Shown: one piece after another, positions 34,123 through 43,120 of the stretch
How positions within the stretch are numbered: the first letter of the stretch is position 1
Layout: each line of letters opens with the position of its first letter
Assembly: GCA_963791805.1 (NCBI GenBank)
Contig: CAWBTU010000006.1
Location: 868,001 to 932,000, forward strand
From: JACMJL01 sp963791805
GTDB taxonomy: Bacteria > Bacillota > Clostridia > Clostridiales > Clostridiaceae
Length of the DNA: 64,000 bases
Direction: 5' to 3'
The notes under the pieces: model-generated
What the model was told of the DNA's origin: nothing
The model's database searches: none
Seen by the model: only the letters and a program-made list of their open reading frames with translations
Translations under genes and position numbers: made by a program

Positions 34123-35583
34123 CTACGCTTGTGCTGCTAATTCCTCAATCTGTGTTAAATCAGGTAATTCTTTGTTCTTTAAGAAAAAACTAATTGGAAT
34201 TGCAATTAAAATAATTATAAAGGATATAAAATACACATCATTTACAGCCATTAAAAAGGCTTTTCTTTGAATTGCAACAAGTTGTAAACCCTTATCTGAA
34301 GCAGCTAATCTTCTAGCATGTACTTTAGTTTGACTAATTAGCATAGAAGTGAATATACCGATTGATAAGGAACCTACCAGTTGTCTAGTCCAATTATTAA
34401 CTGAGGAAGCGTGTCCTGATAATTTAGCAGGAATATCTGACATACCTGCTAAAGTAACTGGCATAGTACAAAATGCAATACCTACATTACGAGCTGTCAT
34501 CCAAGTTATAATGTAGCTATTAGATGCATTAATTGATAAGTGTGCCATATTCCAAGAACCTAAAGCCATTAACAAAATTCCAAGTACAATTATAAATACT
34601 GAATCTATAAGTCCACATAATTTTCCTACTAAGGGCATCATTAGTGCCATGGCAAGAGAAGCTGGTAATAATATAAGGCCAGTATCTAAAGGGGAATTAT
34701 GTTGAAGATTTTGTAGAAAAAGTGGGGTAATAAGCATTCCTGCATACAAACCTATGTTAATAATGCTAGAAACTATAACGCTAAAAGTATATTTTTTATA
34801 CTTAAAAACACGAATATTAAGAATAGGTGAAGCTGTATTTAGTTCCCTCCAAATAAATACGCCTAGAATAATTAATCCTGATACAAGAAGGCTTGATATT
34901 CTAAAGGAGGTCCATCCCCAGCTATTACCTTCACTAAAGGAAAATAATAATGCCAAGCTGGACATTAAGATAGCGAAAAAACCTATAGCATCAAAAGAGC
35001 TTGGAGAGGTTAATTTATAATCAGGCATAAATTTAAAACCCATAAAAATTGCCATTGCTCCCAGTGGTAAGTTAATCATAAAAATTGATTTCCAGCTAAA
35101 ATACTGAAGTAACAAGCCGCTGATGGTTGGTCCTAAAGCCGGAGCCAACATGGCACCTAAACTCCAAATACTAATAGCAGAAGCTAACTTTTCTTTAGGA
35201 ACTACATGATAAATCATTGCCATAGTTGCTGGCCCTGATAAACCACTAAAAGCTCCTTGTAGAATTCTAAAAGTGATTAAAAGTGGTATGCTGGTGGCAA
35301 AGCTACAAAGTAATGAAGCTATAGTAAATCCAATTATGGAAACTAAGTATATTTTTTTATAACTAAACCTTTCACCTAAATAGGCTGTGATTGGTGCTAC
35401 AGTACCCATAGCCATCATATAGCCTGTGATTGTCCATCGTGTAGACTCTAGGCCTGTATTGAAATTTTTCATCAAATATGGGATTGCGATATTTATTGTA
35501 CTAGTGCTAAGCATAATTAAAAATGATCCTATAAAAATAGTACTGATCATAGGCCAATAGGGTATTTCTTTTTCTGTATTCAT
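34123..35583 (-). CDS. MFS drug exporter of the DHA2 (EmrB/QacA) type
   Basis: This 486-residue membrane protein has 14 predicted helices. It has the DHA2 landmarks LDxTIVNIALP-like region SFLIMLSTSTINIAIPYL near 15-32, the loop GERFSYKKIYLVSI and motif C GALGPTISG (as LAPALGPTISGLL). It exports drugs or toxic compounds with protons. A perfect palindrome lies 39 bp before its start codon. The MarR gene is just upstream in the same direction. Confidence 0.92.
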   Translation of the reverse strand: MNTEKEIPYWPMISTIFIGSFLIMLSTSTINIAIPYLMKNFNTGLESTRWTITGYMMAMGTVAPITAYLGERFSYKKIYLVSIIGFTIASLLCSFATSIPLLITFRILQGAFSGLSGPATMAMIYHVVPKEKLASAISIWSLGAMLAPALGPTISGLLLQYFSWKSIFMINLPLGAMAIFMGFKFMPDYKLTSPSSFDAIGFFAILMSSLALLFSFSEGNSWGWTSFRISSLLVSGLIILGVFIWRELNTASPILNIRVFKYKKYTFSVIVSSIINIGLYAGMLITPLFLQNLQHNSPLDTGLILLPASLAMALMMPLVGKLCGLIDSVFIIVLGILLMALGSWNMAHLSINASNSYIITWMTARNVGIAFCTMPVTLAGMSDIPAKLSGHASSVNNWTRQLVGSLSIGIFTSMLISQTKVHARRLAASDKGLQLVAIQRKAFLMAVNDVYFISFIIILIAIPISFFLKNKELPDLTQIEELAAQA

Positions 35584-35621
35584 AATGTTTCCTCCAAGTT
35601 TTTAAATTTAATTGACATACT

Positions 35622-35643
35622 AACAATTGATATATCAATTGTT
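35622..35643 (-). promoter_or_regulatory. MarR operator 1
   Basis: A perfect 22-bp palindrome with half-site AACAATTGATA lies between marR and the exporter gene. It is nearly the same as operator 2 before marR. Confidence 0.75.
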
Positions 35644-35677
35644 TCTGTAGAAAACCCTATGGTTTTCTTAAAATAAG

Positions 35678-36103
35678 CTATTCTACAGAAGCAGTAAATT
35701 TTCGTAATAATGTTTTTATTATCTGAGTTTCTTCCTTGCTTAGGCTTTCAAGGACTTTATCACCTGCAATTTTAACTTGAGGCAATGCTTCAGCGAATTG
35801 AAATCTACCCATATCAGTTATAAAAACTAAAAATTCTCGCCTATCATAAGGAGCAATTTCTCTTTTAACAAGTTGCTTCTTCTCAAGAATGTCTAGTATT
35901 CTTGTTAATGCAGCTTGATCCTTAAGGCATTTTTTAGCTAAGGCTTTTTGATTTATTCCATCCTGTACAGATAATCTACTTAAAATGGTGAACTGTTCTA
36001 CTGTGATATCATATTCTTTTAGAGCTCTGTGCATACCACATTTTACAATCAAATCAGCTTTATGAATATACCAACCAAAGGTATCCTCAAAATCAATTTC
36101 CAT
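35678..36103 (-). CDS. MarR-family repressor of the exporter
   Basis: This 141-residue protein has the MarR winged helix (INQKALAKKCLKDQAALTRILDILEKKQLVKRE) followed by the wing DRREFLVF. It lies upstream of the MFS exporter. Matching palindromes stand before its own start and before the exporter start, so it probably represses both. The inducing compound is unknown. Confidence 0.92.
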   Translation of the reverse strand: MEIDFEDTFGWYIHKADLIVKCGMHRALKEYDITVEQFTILSRLSVQDGINQKALAKKCLKDQAALTRILDILEKKQLVKREIAPYDRREFLVFITDMGRFQFAEALPQVKIAGDKVLESLSKEETQIIKTLLRKFTASVE

Positions 36104-36160
36104 AATATCATCCTTTCAAAGATAATATATACATTATGCATCAAACTATATGTAGATGTC

Positions 36161-36182
36161 AATAATTGATATGTCAATTATT
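36161..36182 (-). promoter_or_regulatory. MarR operator 2 (autoregulatory)
   Basis: A 22-bp palindrome with one central mismatch, half-site AATAATTGATA, lies about 58 bp before the marR start. It shares ATTGATA with operator 1. Confidence 0.7.
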
Positions 36183-36333
36183 ATTTTGCTGGTAGTTTGT
36201 TTGTAAGTTTTAAATGGTAAGGGATTAGATAATTATTAAGTTATAGCAAAGATATGATATAATTATTGAGAAAAGTAAGTAACAAAGAAGGTGAATTTTG
36301 ATTTGAATGAATATCGTTCAAATTAATTAAAAT

Positions 36334-36828
36334 ATGGTTATAAGAAAAGCTAAAATTGAAGAATTAGAAGCAATAATGTTTATTATAGAAGAGGTAGTTA
36401 TTGATATGCAAGCTACTGGAATAGATCAATGGGACAATCTATATCCGAATAAGGAAGTAATAGGTGACGATATAATGAGAGGCAATCTATATGTAAGTGA
36501 GGAAGATAATATTATCAAAGGGATAGTAGCTTTAAATGAAGCCCAAGCTCAAGAGTATGAGAATTTAAGTTGGAAGTACAAATCAGGAAAGCAGCTGATA
36601 ATTCATAGATTATGTGTTAAACCCACATGTCAAGGAAATGGAATTGCAAAATCGCTTATAAAGTTTTCAGAAGACTTTGCAAGAAGCTGTGAGTACAATT
36701 CAATTAGGCTAGATACTTTTGTTTATAATCTAAGAGCCTGCAAATTTTATGAGCAATTACAATATGAAAAAGTTGGCATTGTGAATTTTAGAAAAGGTGA
36801 GTTTCAGTGCTTTGAAAAAGCAATATAA
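36334..36828 (+). CDS. GNAT-family N-acetyltransferase
   Basis: This 164-residue acetyltransferase has motif A as RLCVKPTCQGNGIAKSLIKFSEDFA near 92-116 and ends RACKFYEQLQYEKVG. The ribosome site is weak and about 30 bp away; an inverted repeat, ATTTGAA-9-TTCAAAT, lies between it and the ATG. The next frames downstream are decayed genes. The substrate is unknown. Confidence 0.82.
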   Translation: MVIRKAKIEELEAIMFIIEEVVIDMQATGIDQWDNLYPNKEVIGDDIMRGNLYVSEEDNIIKGIVALNEAQAQEYENLSWKYKSGKQLIIHRLCVKPTCQGNGIAKSLIKFSEDFARSCEYNSIRLDTFVYNLRACKFYEQLQYEKVGIVNFRKGEFQCFEKAI

Positions 36829-36840
36829 GGATGGTGAAAT

Positions 36841-37379
36841 ATGAGATATGTTGCATTGTTAAAGGGAATCAATGTTGGCGGGAAAAATAAGATAAAAATG
36901 GTAGATTTGATAAGCTTATTTGAAGACCTTGGGTTGAAAATGTGAAAACCTATATTTAGAGTGGAAATGTTATGTTCGACTCCACTATTATAGATCCTAT
37001 AAATTTGGCTAATCAAATTGAAGAAAAAATAAATAAAACCTTTGGTTTTTTGGTAAAAACAATTATTCGTACAGCTGAGGAAATTAGATGCATAATTAAT
37101 GACAATCCATTTACAAAGGAACCGAATATAGAAATAGATAAGTTACATCTTACACTTTTGATAGATATACCAGATTCAAGTATAGTAGAGTTATTAGATG
37201 TAAAAAAAGAAGAAAATGAGAAATTCATAATAGTGGCAAGAGAAGTATATTTGTACTGTCCTAACGGCTACGGAAATGCAAAGCTAACTAACTCTTTGTT
37301 TGAAAAAAAATTAAAGACTGTTGCTACAACTAGGAATTGAAAAACTATAAATAAAATTTTTGAGATTATGAATTCGTAA
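36841..37379 (+). pseudogene. Decayed DUF1697 gene
   Basis: The frame starts MRYVALLKGINVGGKNKIKMVDLISLFEDLGL, the signature start of DUF1697. A frameshift near 36940 moves the rest to another frame. There a TAG interrupts KTYI-SGNVMFD, and a TGA replaces Trp in the final TTRNW. Two nonsense changes and a frameshift make it inactive. Confidence 0.85.
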
Positions 37380-37381
37380 AA

Positions 37382-37549
37382 GAATGGAAAGCTGTTATTT
37401 TTGGAACATCAACCTACTATGCAAATGTTTCTTAGCAAATAAAGAAATGGTTTGATGAATCCTTTAAATATGGTGATGAAGGACAAAAACAAAGGGCTAA
37501 GATTTTCGGTGAAAGAATTGGTAAAAAGGCGTTGGAAATCTTTAAATAA
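37382..37549 (+). pseudogene. Fragment of a flavodoxin-like protein
   Basis: The frame reads EWKAVIFGTSTYYANVS, a stop, then QIKKWFDESFKYGDEGQ and ends at a normal TAA. This matches the FMN-binding IxFGTPTYxGxxSxQ part of flavodoxin/NADPH-dependent FMN reductases. The N-terminal part is lost. It is directly after the DUF1697 relic. Confidence 0.6.
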
Positions 37550-37655
37550 TTAGATTTTAAATTTTGTGGAAATGTCATAGTAACCTGTTTTCTTTTTTTG
37601 AAATGTTTATAGAATTTTTATAGTAATAAGGCTATAATTTAAATGAGGTGTTTAA

Positions 37656-40268
37656 ATGAACAAAGAGAGATTACTTATACTTGATGGAAATAGTTTAATG
37701 AATAGAGCGTTTTATGCGCTGCCACCCCTTACAAATGTAGAGGGTTTGCACACAAATGCCGTATTAGGCTTTACTACTATGCTTTATAAAATGAAAGAAG
37801 AATTTAGACCTGATTATATAGTTACAACTTTTGATAGAAAGGCACCAACTTTCAGGCATGATGAATATAAAGAATACAAGGCAGGAAGAAAAAGAATGCC
37901 TGAGGAACTTGCTGAGCAATTCCCAGTAGTTAAAGAGTTACTACAGCTTCTAGCAATTGATATTTTTGAAATAGATGGCTTTGAAGCTGATGATCTTATA
38001 GGAACTTTATCTGTATATGCTGAAAACAAGGGATTAGAAGTCTTTGTTATTACTGGAGATAGAGATGCACTTCAGCTTGCAACAGACAATGTAAAAATAG
38101 TAATCACAAAAAAGGGTATGTCTGAAAAAGAAATCTATGATAAAAACAGAATGATTGAAGAATTCGGGGTTACGCCTAATGAATTTATAGATGTTAAGGG
38201 TTTAATGGGAGATGCTTCAGATAATATTCCTGGAGTGCCTGGTATAGGAGAAAAAACAGCGTATAAATTAATCCAAGAATATAAAAGCGTTGAAAATGTT
38301 CTTCAAAATATAGAAAATATAAGCGGCAAGAAGATAAAAGAAAACTTAATGGAATACAGTGAGCAGGCTATATTTAGTAAAAAGCTTGCAACAATTATGT
38401 TAGATGTTCCAATTGAAATTAATCTTGATTCCATAAAGTCCAAGGAAGATTATGATTCAGAGGCCCTTAGACAACTATTTTTTAAATTGCAATTTAAATC
38501 TTTACTAGATAAAATACCGCAAAGCACAAAATCAATTGAAGCCCACGAGGAAATAATTGATTTTGAGATTATTGATAATCAAGATAAATTGAAGAAAATA
38601 CTGGAAATTCAAGAAGGCGTAGCTTTCATCAACTTTGATATAAATGAAAGACATGTGTTCTCAAAATGTGAAATAGAAAGAATGTACTTAAGAATTGAAG
38701 ATAAGAACTATATTCTTGAAGCAAAGGCATTATTACAAAAGGAGCAGTCTAGAATAATTTTAAAAGCTTTTTTTGAAAATGAAAAGATTTTTAAAATTAG
38801 CCATGATATTAAGCAGGCGTTTACTGTACTTCATAAGTATGGAATTAGCCTAGAAGGTGTAAAATTTGATACCTGCATAGCAGCTTATTTAATAGATGCT
38901 TCAAAAGGAGAATATAAACTTGAGAATTTAATGCAGAAGTACCTTCATATAGATATAATAGGAGAAGGTGAAGTACTAAAGATTAAAGAAATAAATAAAA
39001 TGAGTGAATTGCATAAGGTTTTAGAAAAACATTTAGAAGATAATAATTTGAAGGAGCTTATGTACTCTGTTGAAATGCCTCTAGTTGAAGTTTTAGCTTC
39101 CATGGAATACTTAGGCTTTAAGGTTGATGGACAGCGCCTTAGTGAGCTGGGGGTGAAATTTCAAGGAGAAATTTCAAAGGTACAAGGTGAAATTTTTGCA
39201 CTTTCAGGTGAAGAATTCAATATAAGTTCACCTAAACAACTAGGCAAGATTTTATTTGAAAAGCTTGATTTACCAGCTACAAAGAAAACTAAAACTGGCT
39301 ATTCAACAAATGCAGAAGTTTTAGAGGAACTATCAGACAAACATCCTATAATCGATAAAATAACATATTATAGACAACTTACAAAATTACATTCAACTTA
39401 TGTTGAGGGACTTAAAGCAGTAATTGATGAAGATATGAGAATACATTCTAGTTTTAACCAGACAGTAACTTCCACTGGAAGACTTTCTAGCACAGAACCC
39501 AATCTTCAAAATATACCTATTAAGTATGAGCTAGGAAGAGAAATTAGGAAAGTGTTTGTTGCAGACAATGAAGATTGCGTAATTCTATCTGCAGATTATT
39601 CTCAGATAGAGTTAAGAGTTTTAGCTCATATTGCAGGGGATGACAACTTAATTAGCGCTTTTATGCATCATGTTGATATACACACTAAAACTGCATCAGA
39701 AGTATTTAATGTTCCGCTAGATGAGGTTACTTCTAGGATGAGAAGTAATGCTAAGGCAGTTAATTTTGGAATCGTATATGGTATTGGTGATTTCAGCTTA
39801 TCAAAAGATTTAAAGATTTCTAAAAAAGAAGCCAAAACTTACATAGATATTTATTTTGAAAGATATCCTAATGTAAAAAAATATATGGTTGATGTAGTCG
39901 AAACTGCAAAAGAAAAAGAATATGTTACTACTATACTTAACAGAAGAAGGTACATTCCTGAAATCAAGGGACCAAACAAAATAGTTATGTCCTTTGGAGA
40001 ACGACTTGCTATGAATGCACCTATTCAAGGCAGCGCTGCAGATATTATTAAGCTTGCCATGATTAATGTTTATAAGGAATTAAAGAAAAGAAATTTAAAT
40101 AGTACTTTGATACTTCAAGTTCACGATGAATTGATTTTAAATGTTTATAAAGATGAACTTGAAATTATAGAGGCACTTGTAAAGAAAGAGATGGAAGAGG
40201 TTATTAAGCTTTCTGTCCCATTAGAAGTAGATATTAGTGTAGGAAAAACCTGGTATGAAGCAAAGTAG
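37656..40268 (+). CDS. polA: DNA polymerase I
   Basis: This 870-residue protein has a 5'-nuclease domain (1-290: LDGNSLMNRAFYALP, FDRKAPTFRHDEYKEYKAGR, GDASDNIPGVPGIGEKTA). A degenerate 3'-5' exonuclease domain follows (about 300-470), in which the DxE motif reads FDINE, so proofreading is probably lost. The polymerase domain (480-870) has ADYSQIELRVLAH, RSNAKAVNFGIVYG and QVHDE. It fills gaps in repair and removes RNA primers. coaE follows after 8 bp, so they share a transcript. Confidence 0.97.
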   Translation: MNKERLLILDGNSLMNRAFYALPPLTNVEGLHTNAVLGFTTMLYKMKEEFRPDYIVTTFDRKAPTFRHDEYKEYKAGRKRMPEELAEQFPVVKELLQLLAIDIFEIDGFEADDLIGTLSVYAENKGLEVFVITGDRDALQLATDNVKIVITKKGMSEKEIYDKNRMIEEFGVTPNEFIDVKGLMGDASDNIPGVPGIGEKTAYKLIQEYKSVENVLQNIENISGKKIKENLMEYSEQAIFSKKLATIMLDVPIEINLDSIKSKEDYDSEALRQLFFKLQFKSLLDKIPQSTKSIEAHEEIIDFEIIDNQDKLKKILEIQEGVAFINFDINERHVFSKCEIERMYLRIEDKNYILEAKALLQKEQSRIILKAFFENEKIFKISHDIKQAFTVLHKYGISLEGVKFDTCIAAYLIDASKGEYKLENLMQKYLHIDIIGEGEVLKIKEINKMSELHKVLEKHLEDNNLKELMYSVEMPLVEVLASMEYLGFKVDGQRLSELGVKFQGEISKVQGEIFALSGEEFNISSPKQLGKILFEKLDLPATKKTKTGYSTNAEVLEELSDKHPIIDKITYYRQLTKLHSTYVEGLKAVIDEDMRIHSSFNQTVTSTGRLSSTEPNLQNIPIKYELGREIRKVFVADNEDCVILSADYSQIELRVLAHIAGDDNLISAFMHHVDIHTKTASEVFNVPLDEVTSRMRSNAKAVNFGIVYGIGDFSLSKDLKISKKEAKTYIDIYFERYPNVKKYMVDVVETAKEKEYVTTILNRRRYIPEIKGPNKIVMSFGERLAMNAPIQGSAADIIKLAMINVYKELKKRNLNSTLILQVHDELILNVYKDELEIIEALVKKEMEEVIKLSVPLEVDISVGKTWYEAK

Positions 40269-40276
40269 GTGTAAAA

Positions 40277-40882
40277 GTGTTAAAAATAGGATTAACAGGT
40301 GGGATTGGTAGCGGTAAAAGTACCGTGTCCAGGATGATAAAGGATTTATGTATACCAGTGGTGGATGCAGATATAATTTCAAGAGAAGTTATTAGCTTAT
40401 ACCCTAAAATTTTGTATGAAATAAAACTTCAATTTGGTGAACAATTTATTGATGAAAACGGAAACCTAAAAAGAAGAGAGTTAGGTAATTATATATTTGA
40501 TAGTGAAGAGAAAAGAAAAAAACTGGAGAGTATTATAATTCCATATATAACTCAAGAAATCTTTAGACAAATCCGTATATATGAAGAAAATGGTGAGGAA
40601 TTATGCATTCTAGATGCTCCTACCTTAATTGAAAATAACCTTCACAAAGTAATGGATAAAAACATTCTAATATGGGTGGATAGAGAAACTCAAATTAATA
40701 GGGTGATTCTAAGAGATAATATGACATTAGTTGAAGCAGAATCTAGACTTGCCTCTCAAATTATACTAACGACGAAGAAGGAAATGGTAGACTATGTTAT
40801 AGATAATACTCAAAGCCTTCAGCATACAAAGGATCAGTTAATGGGTGTGCTAAATGATATTAGATATAGAGGTAAAAAATGA
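40277..40882 (+). CDS. coaE: Dephospho-CoA kinase
   Basis: This 201-residue P-loop kinase has GLTGGIGSGKST at residues 5-16, the acceptor region VVDADIISREV and the LID segment RVILRDNMTL. It does the last step of CoA synthesis. The start is GTG, with AGGTG just before it. Its stop overlaps the start of the next gene by 4 bp. Confidence 0.96.
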   Translation: MLKIGLTGGIGSGKSTVSRMIKDLCIPVVDADIISREVISLYPKILYEIKLQFGEQFIDENGNLKRRELGNYIFDSEEKRKKLESIIIPYITQEIFRQIRIYEENGEELCILDAPTLIENNLHKVMDKNILIWVDRETQINRVILRDNMTLVEAESRLASQIILTTKKEMVDYVIDNTQSLQHTKDQLMGVLNDIRYRGKK

Positions 40883-41433
40883 AATTTAAAGTAATAATTT
40901 GGTTACTATTAATAACGTTTGTTTCAATTATAGTACTAAATGTAAAGCCAATAGGAAGGCATATTTATACTCTAAAATATGAAGAATATATTTCTAAATA
41001 TTCACAAGAATACGACTTAGATCCGTATCTTGTTGCTGCCCTAATAAAGACAGAAAGCAAGTTTAATAAAGATGTAAAATCTAAAAGGGATGCATATGGG
41101 CTTATGCAGATAACTAGTAGCACTGCACAGTGGGCAGCAGGTGAGATGAAAATTGATTATTCAAAACCTGAACTTCTCTACGATGCAGAGTATAACATTA
41201 GAATGGGCTGTTGGTATTTAAATGATCTAAAGAAAGAGTTTAATGGAAATATGGATGTAGTTTTAGCTGCATATAATGGTGGAAGAGGCAACGTGGAAAA
41301 ATGGCTGAAAGATTCAGAGCACTCTTCAGATGGACAAAACCTTGATTACATACCTTTCAAAGAAACGGATAAGTATGTTAAAAAAGTGAATACCAATCAT
41401 AAAATATATAAATTCCTATATAAAAATATTTAG
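40879..41433 (+). CDS. Lytic transglycosylase (SLT domain)
   Basis: This 184-residue protein has an N-terminal signal anchor (VIIWLLLITFVSIIVLNV) and an SLT domain. The catalytic Glu is in ALIKTESKFN near 59, followed by YGLMQIT and AYNGGRGNVEKW. It cuts peptidoglycan between MurNAc and GlcNAc at the outer membrane face. Overlap with coaE shows translational coupling. Confidence 0.93.
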   Translation: MKFKVIIWLLLITFVSIIVLNVKPIGRHIYTLKYEEYISKYSQEYDLDPYLVAALIKTESKFNKDVKSKRDAYGLMQITSSTAQWAAGEMKIDYSKPELLYDAEYNIRMGCWYLNDLKKEFNGNMDVVLAAYNGGRGNVEKWLKDSEHSSDGQNLDYIPFKETDKYVKKVNTNHKIYKFLYKNI

Positions 41434-41494
41434 ATATAAGCATTTTTACTATAGACAAAATTTAACTTGTGAAGTATAATAATTTTTGTACTAA

Positions 41495-41578
41495 GCAGAT
41501 GTGCTGGAACTGGCAGACAGGCATGACTAAGGATCATGTGTCTAACAAGACGTATGGGTTCGATTCCCTTCATCTGCA
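41495..41578 (+). tRNA. tRNA-Leu (anticodon AAG)
   Basis: The acceptor stem is GCAGATG/CATCTGC, the anticodon stem CATGA/TCATG encloses CTAAGGA, and a long variable arm (TGTCT/AGACG) marks class II. The T loop is GTTCGATTC. The CCA is encoded to 41581. The loop gives anticodon AAG, with A at the wobble position, which is uncommon for bacteria outside tRNA-Arg. Confidence 0.92.
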
Positions 41579-41595
41579 CCATATTTGTATTTATT

Positions 41596-41639
41596 AACAC
41601 ATGACTCTGTGTATTGGATTACAGAATCATGTGTTTTTT
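41596..41639 (+). terminator. Terminator after tRNA-Leu(AAG)
   Basis: The stem AACACATGA / TCATGTGTT, continued by TCTGT / ACAGA with a one-base bulge on each side, ends in TTTTTT. Confidence 0.85.
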
Positions 41640-41753
41640 GCTTGTTAATTTAAAACAGAGTTTGTTTTAAATATGAAATATGATTATGATAATTATTTTA
41701 AAGGAAAAACAAAGTCAACGTAGAATTTTACTAATATAGTGAGGTGAAAAAAT

Positions 41754-42266
41754 ATGTTTGATATTTACTTTAATTTTGATGACATTAGTATTTCTTCAAT
41801 AGAAAGCTCAGATATTGATTCTGTTAAAGAATGGCTAGAGGCGCAAAAATGTAATGGGAATACTAGTGAACAATATTTAAATATAGATGAGTTTAGAGAA
41901 AGGTTTATTGAAAGTTATGTTAGTGAAACTGAATTTTTTGTAAAGATAAATAAAGAAGAAAAATTAATAGGGATTATTAAGGGAAGGATTGAATTTAAAC
42001 AAAATAATGAAGTATGGATTTGGTGCTATGTTATTGATAATAGTATGAAAAATAAAGATTTAGGAAATAGGTTAGTTACGAATTTAACTAGTTATTTTAA
42101 TAGGGAGTTTGGAATATATAATTTCTTTACTATTTGTGCAGAAGATAATGAAGATACAAAAGAATTTTGGCGCAATAATGGCTTTAAGTTGATTAGAATT
42201 GCTGAAAATTATTTTGACAATAATGGACAAAAAGTTGACATGTTAATATATAAAATGGAGAAATAG
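41754..42266 (+). CDS. GNAT-family acetyltransferase
   Basis: This 170-residue protein shows a GNAT-like fold: KLIGIIKGRIEF, VWIWCYVIDNSMKNKDLGNRLVTNLTSYF and the final TKEFWRNNGFKLIRIAEN. The acetyl-CoA loop is NKDLGNRL, which lacks the usual G-x-G, so the activity is less sure than for the other two. The site GAGGTGA precedes the ATG. Confidence 0.75.
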   Translation: MFDIYFNFDDISISSIESSDIDSVKEWLEAQKCNGNTSEQYLNIDEFRERFIESYVSETEFFVKINKEEKLIGIIKGRIEFKQNNEVWIWCYVIDNSMKNKDLGNRLVTNLTSYFNREFGIYNFFTICAEDNEDTKEFWRNNGFKLIRIAENYFDNNGQKVDMLIYKMEK

Positions 42267-42400
42267 ATACATGATTTCTTGTCGTTTTATGAGGAGAGTT
42301 GACAAATTTAATATTAGTAAGGTATAATATAGCTTGTCTATGGGTTATTTGGAAATATTAATCCAAGATTATCTTAAGATGGATAACGGGGGGTTAGTCT

Positions 42401-43012
42401 ATGGAATTCTCAAAGCCGAGAATGTATTTTGTCTTGACTCTTTTAATGATTTGCGGAATGTTCTTTATGAAAAGTAGCAATAAAGTTGAGGCGGACGCAG
42501 TAAAGACGCAACAAGGTGTTATTGTAAAATCAACTTCATTAGTAACTACCAATGTAATTAAAGTTCCTGATAAGACTGTAGTACATACTCAAACTTCTTC
42601 AACTGCAAATAGAGGAGGAAGCACTGAATTTGATGGTGTTAAAGGATCAGTTAATGGTATAGCATCATTTGCCTATGCTCAGCTTGGAAAACCATATGTA
42701 TGGGGAGCAAGTGGACCGAATTCTTTTGATTGTTCAGGACTAGCTATGTATGTATATGCGCATTTTGGCATATCCCTACCACATTATACAGGATCTCAGT
42801 TTTCAATGGGTCAATCTGTTAATAAAAAGGATTTAGCGCCTGGCGATTTAGTTTTTTTTAATACATATTCTTCGATTTCACATGTAGGTATCTACATTGG
42901 AGGAGGAAATTTCATTCATGCTCCTGGAACTGGAAGCAATGTTACTATTAGCGGTTTAGGAGAAGGTTATTATCAAAGTTCCTATGCGGGAGCAAGAAGA
43001 TATATTAAGTAA
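42401..43012 (+). CDS. Secreted NlpC/P60 peptidoglycan endopeptidase
   Basis: This 203-residue protein has a signal peptide (hydrophobic 8-24, probable cleavage after VEA at about 32) and a linker rich in Thr and Ser. The C-terminal NlpC/P60 domain starts near 85. The catalytic Cys is in NSFDCSGLAMYVY, His in ISHVGIYIGGGNFIHAP. It cuts stem peptides in the cell wall. The strong site GGGGGG precedes the ATG; a terminator follows. Confidence 0.94.
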   Translation: MEFSKPRMYFVLTLLMICGMFFMKSSNKVEADAVKTQQGVIVKSTSLVTTNVIKVPDKTVVHTQTSSTANRGGSTEFDGVKGSVNGIASFAYAQLGKPYVWGASGPNSFDCSGLAMYVYAHFGISLPHYTGSQFSMGQSVNKKDLAPGDLVFFNTYSSISHVGIYIGGGNFIHAPGTGSNVTISGLGEGYYQSSYAGARRYIK

Positions 43013-43033
43013 TAATTAAAAATCGAAAGTTAT

Positions 43034-43061
43034 ACCCGGCAAAGTTTGTCGGGTTTTTTTT
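43034..43061 (+). terminator. Terminator after the NlpC/P60 gene
   Basis: The stem ACCCGGCAA / TTGTCGGGT (one G-T pair) has a 3-nt loop and eight T residues. Confidence 0.88.
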
Positions 43062-43120
43062 ATTCTAAAAATATTATATTCCTAATATTATTTTAAGAGA
43101 ATAATATTAGGAGGGATTTT

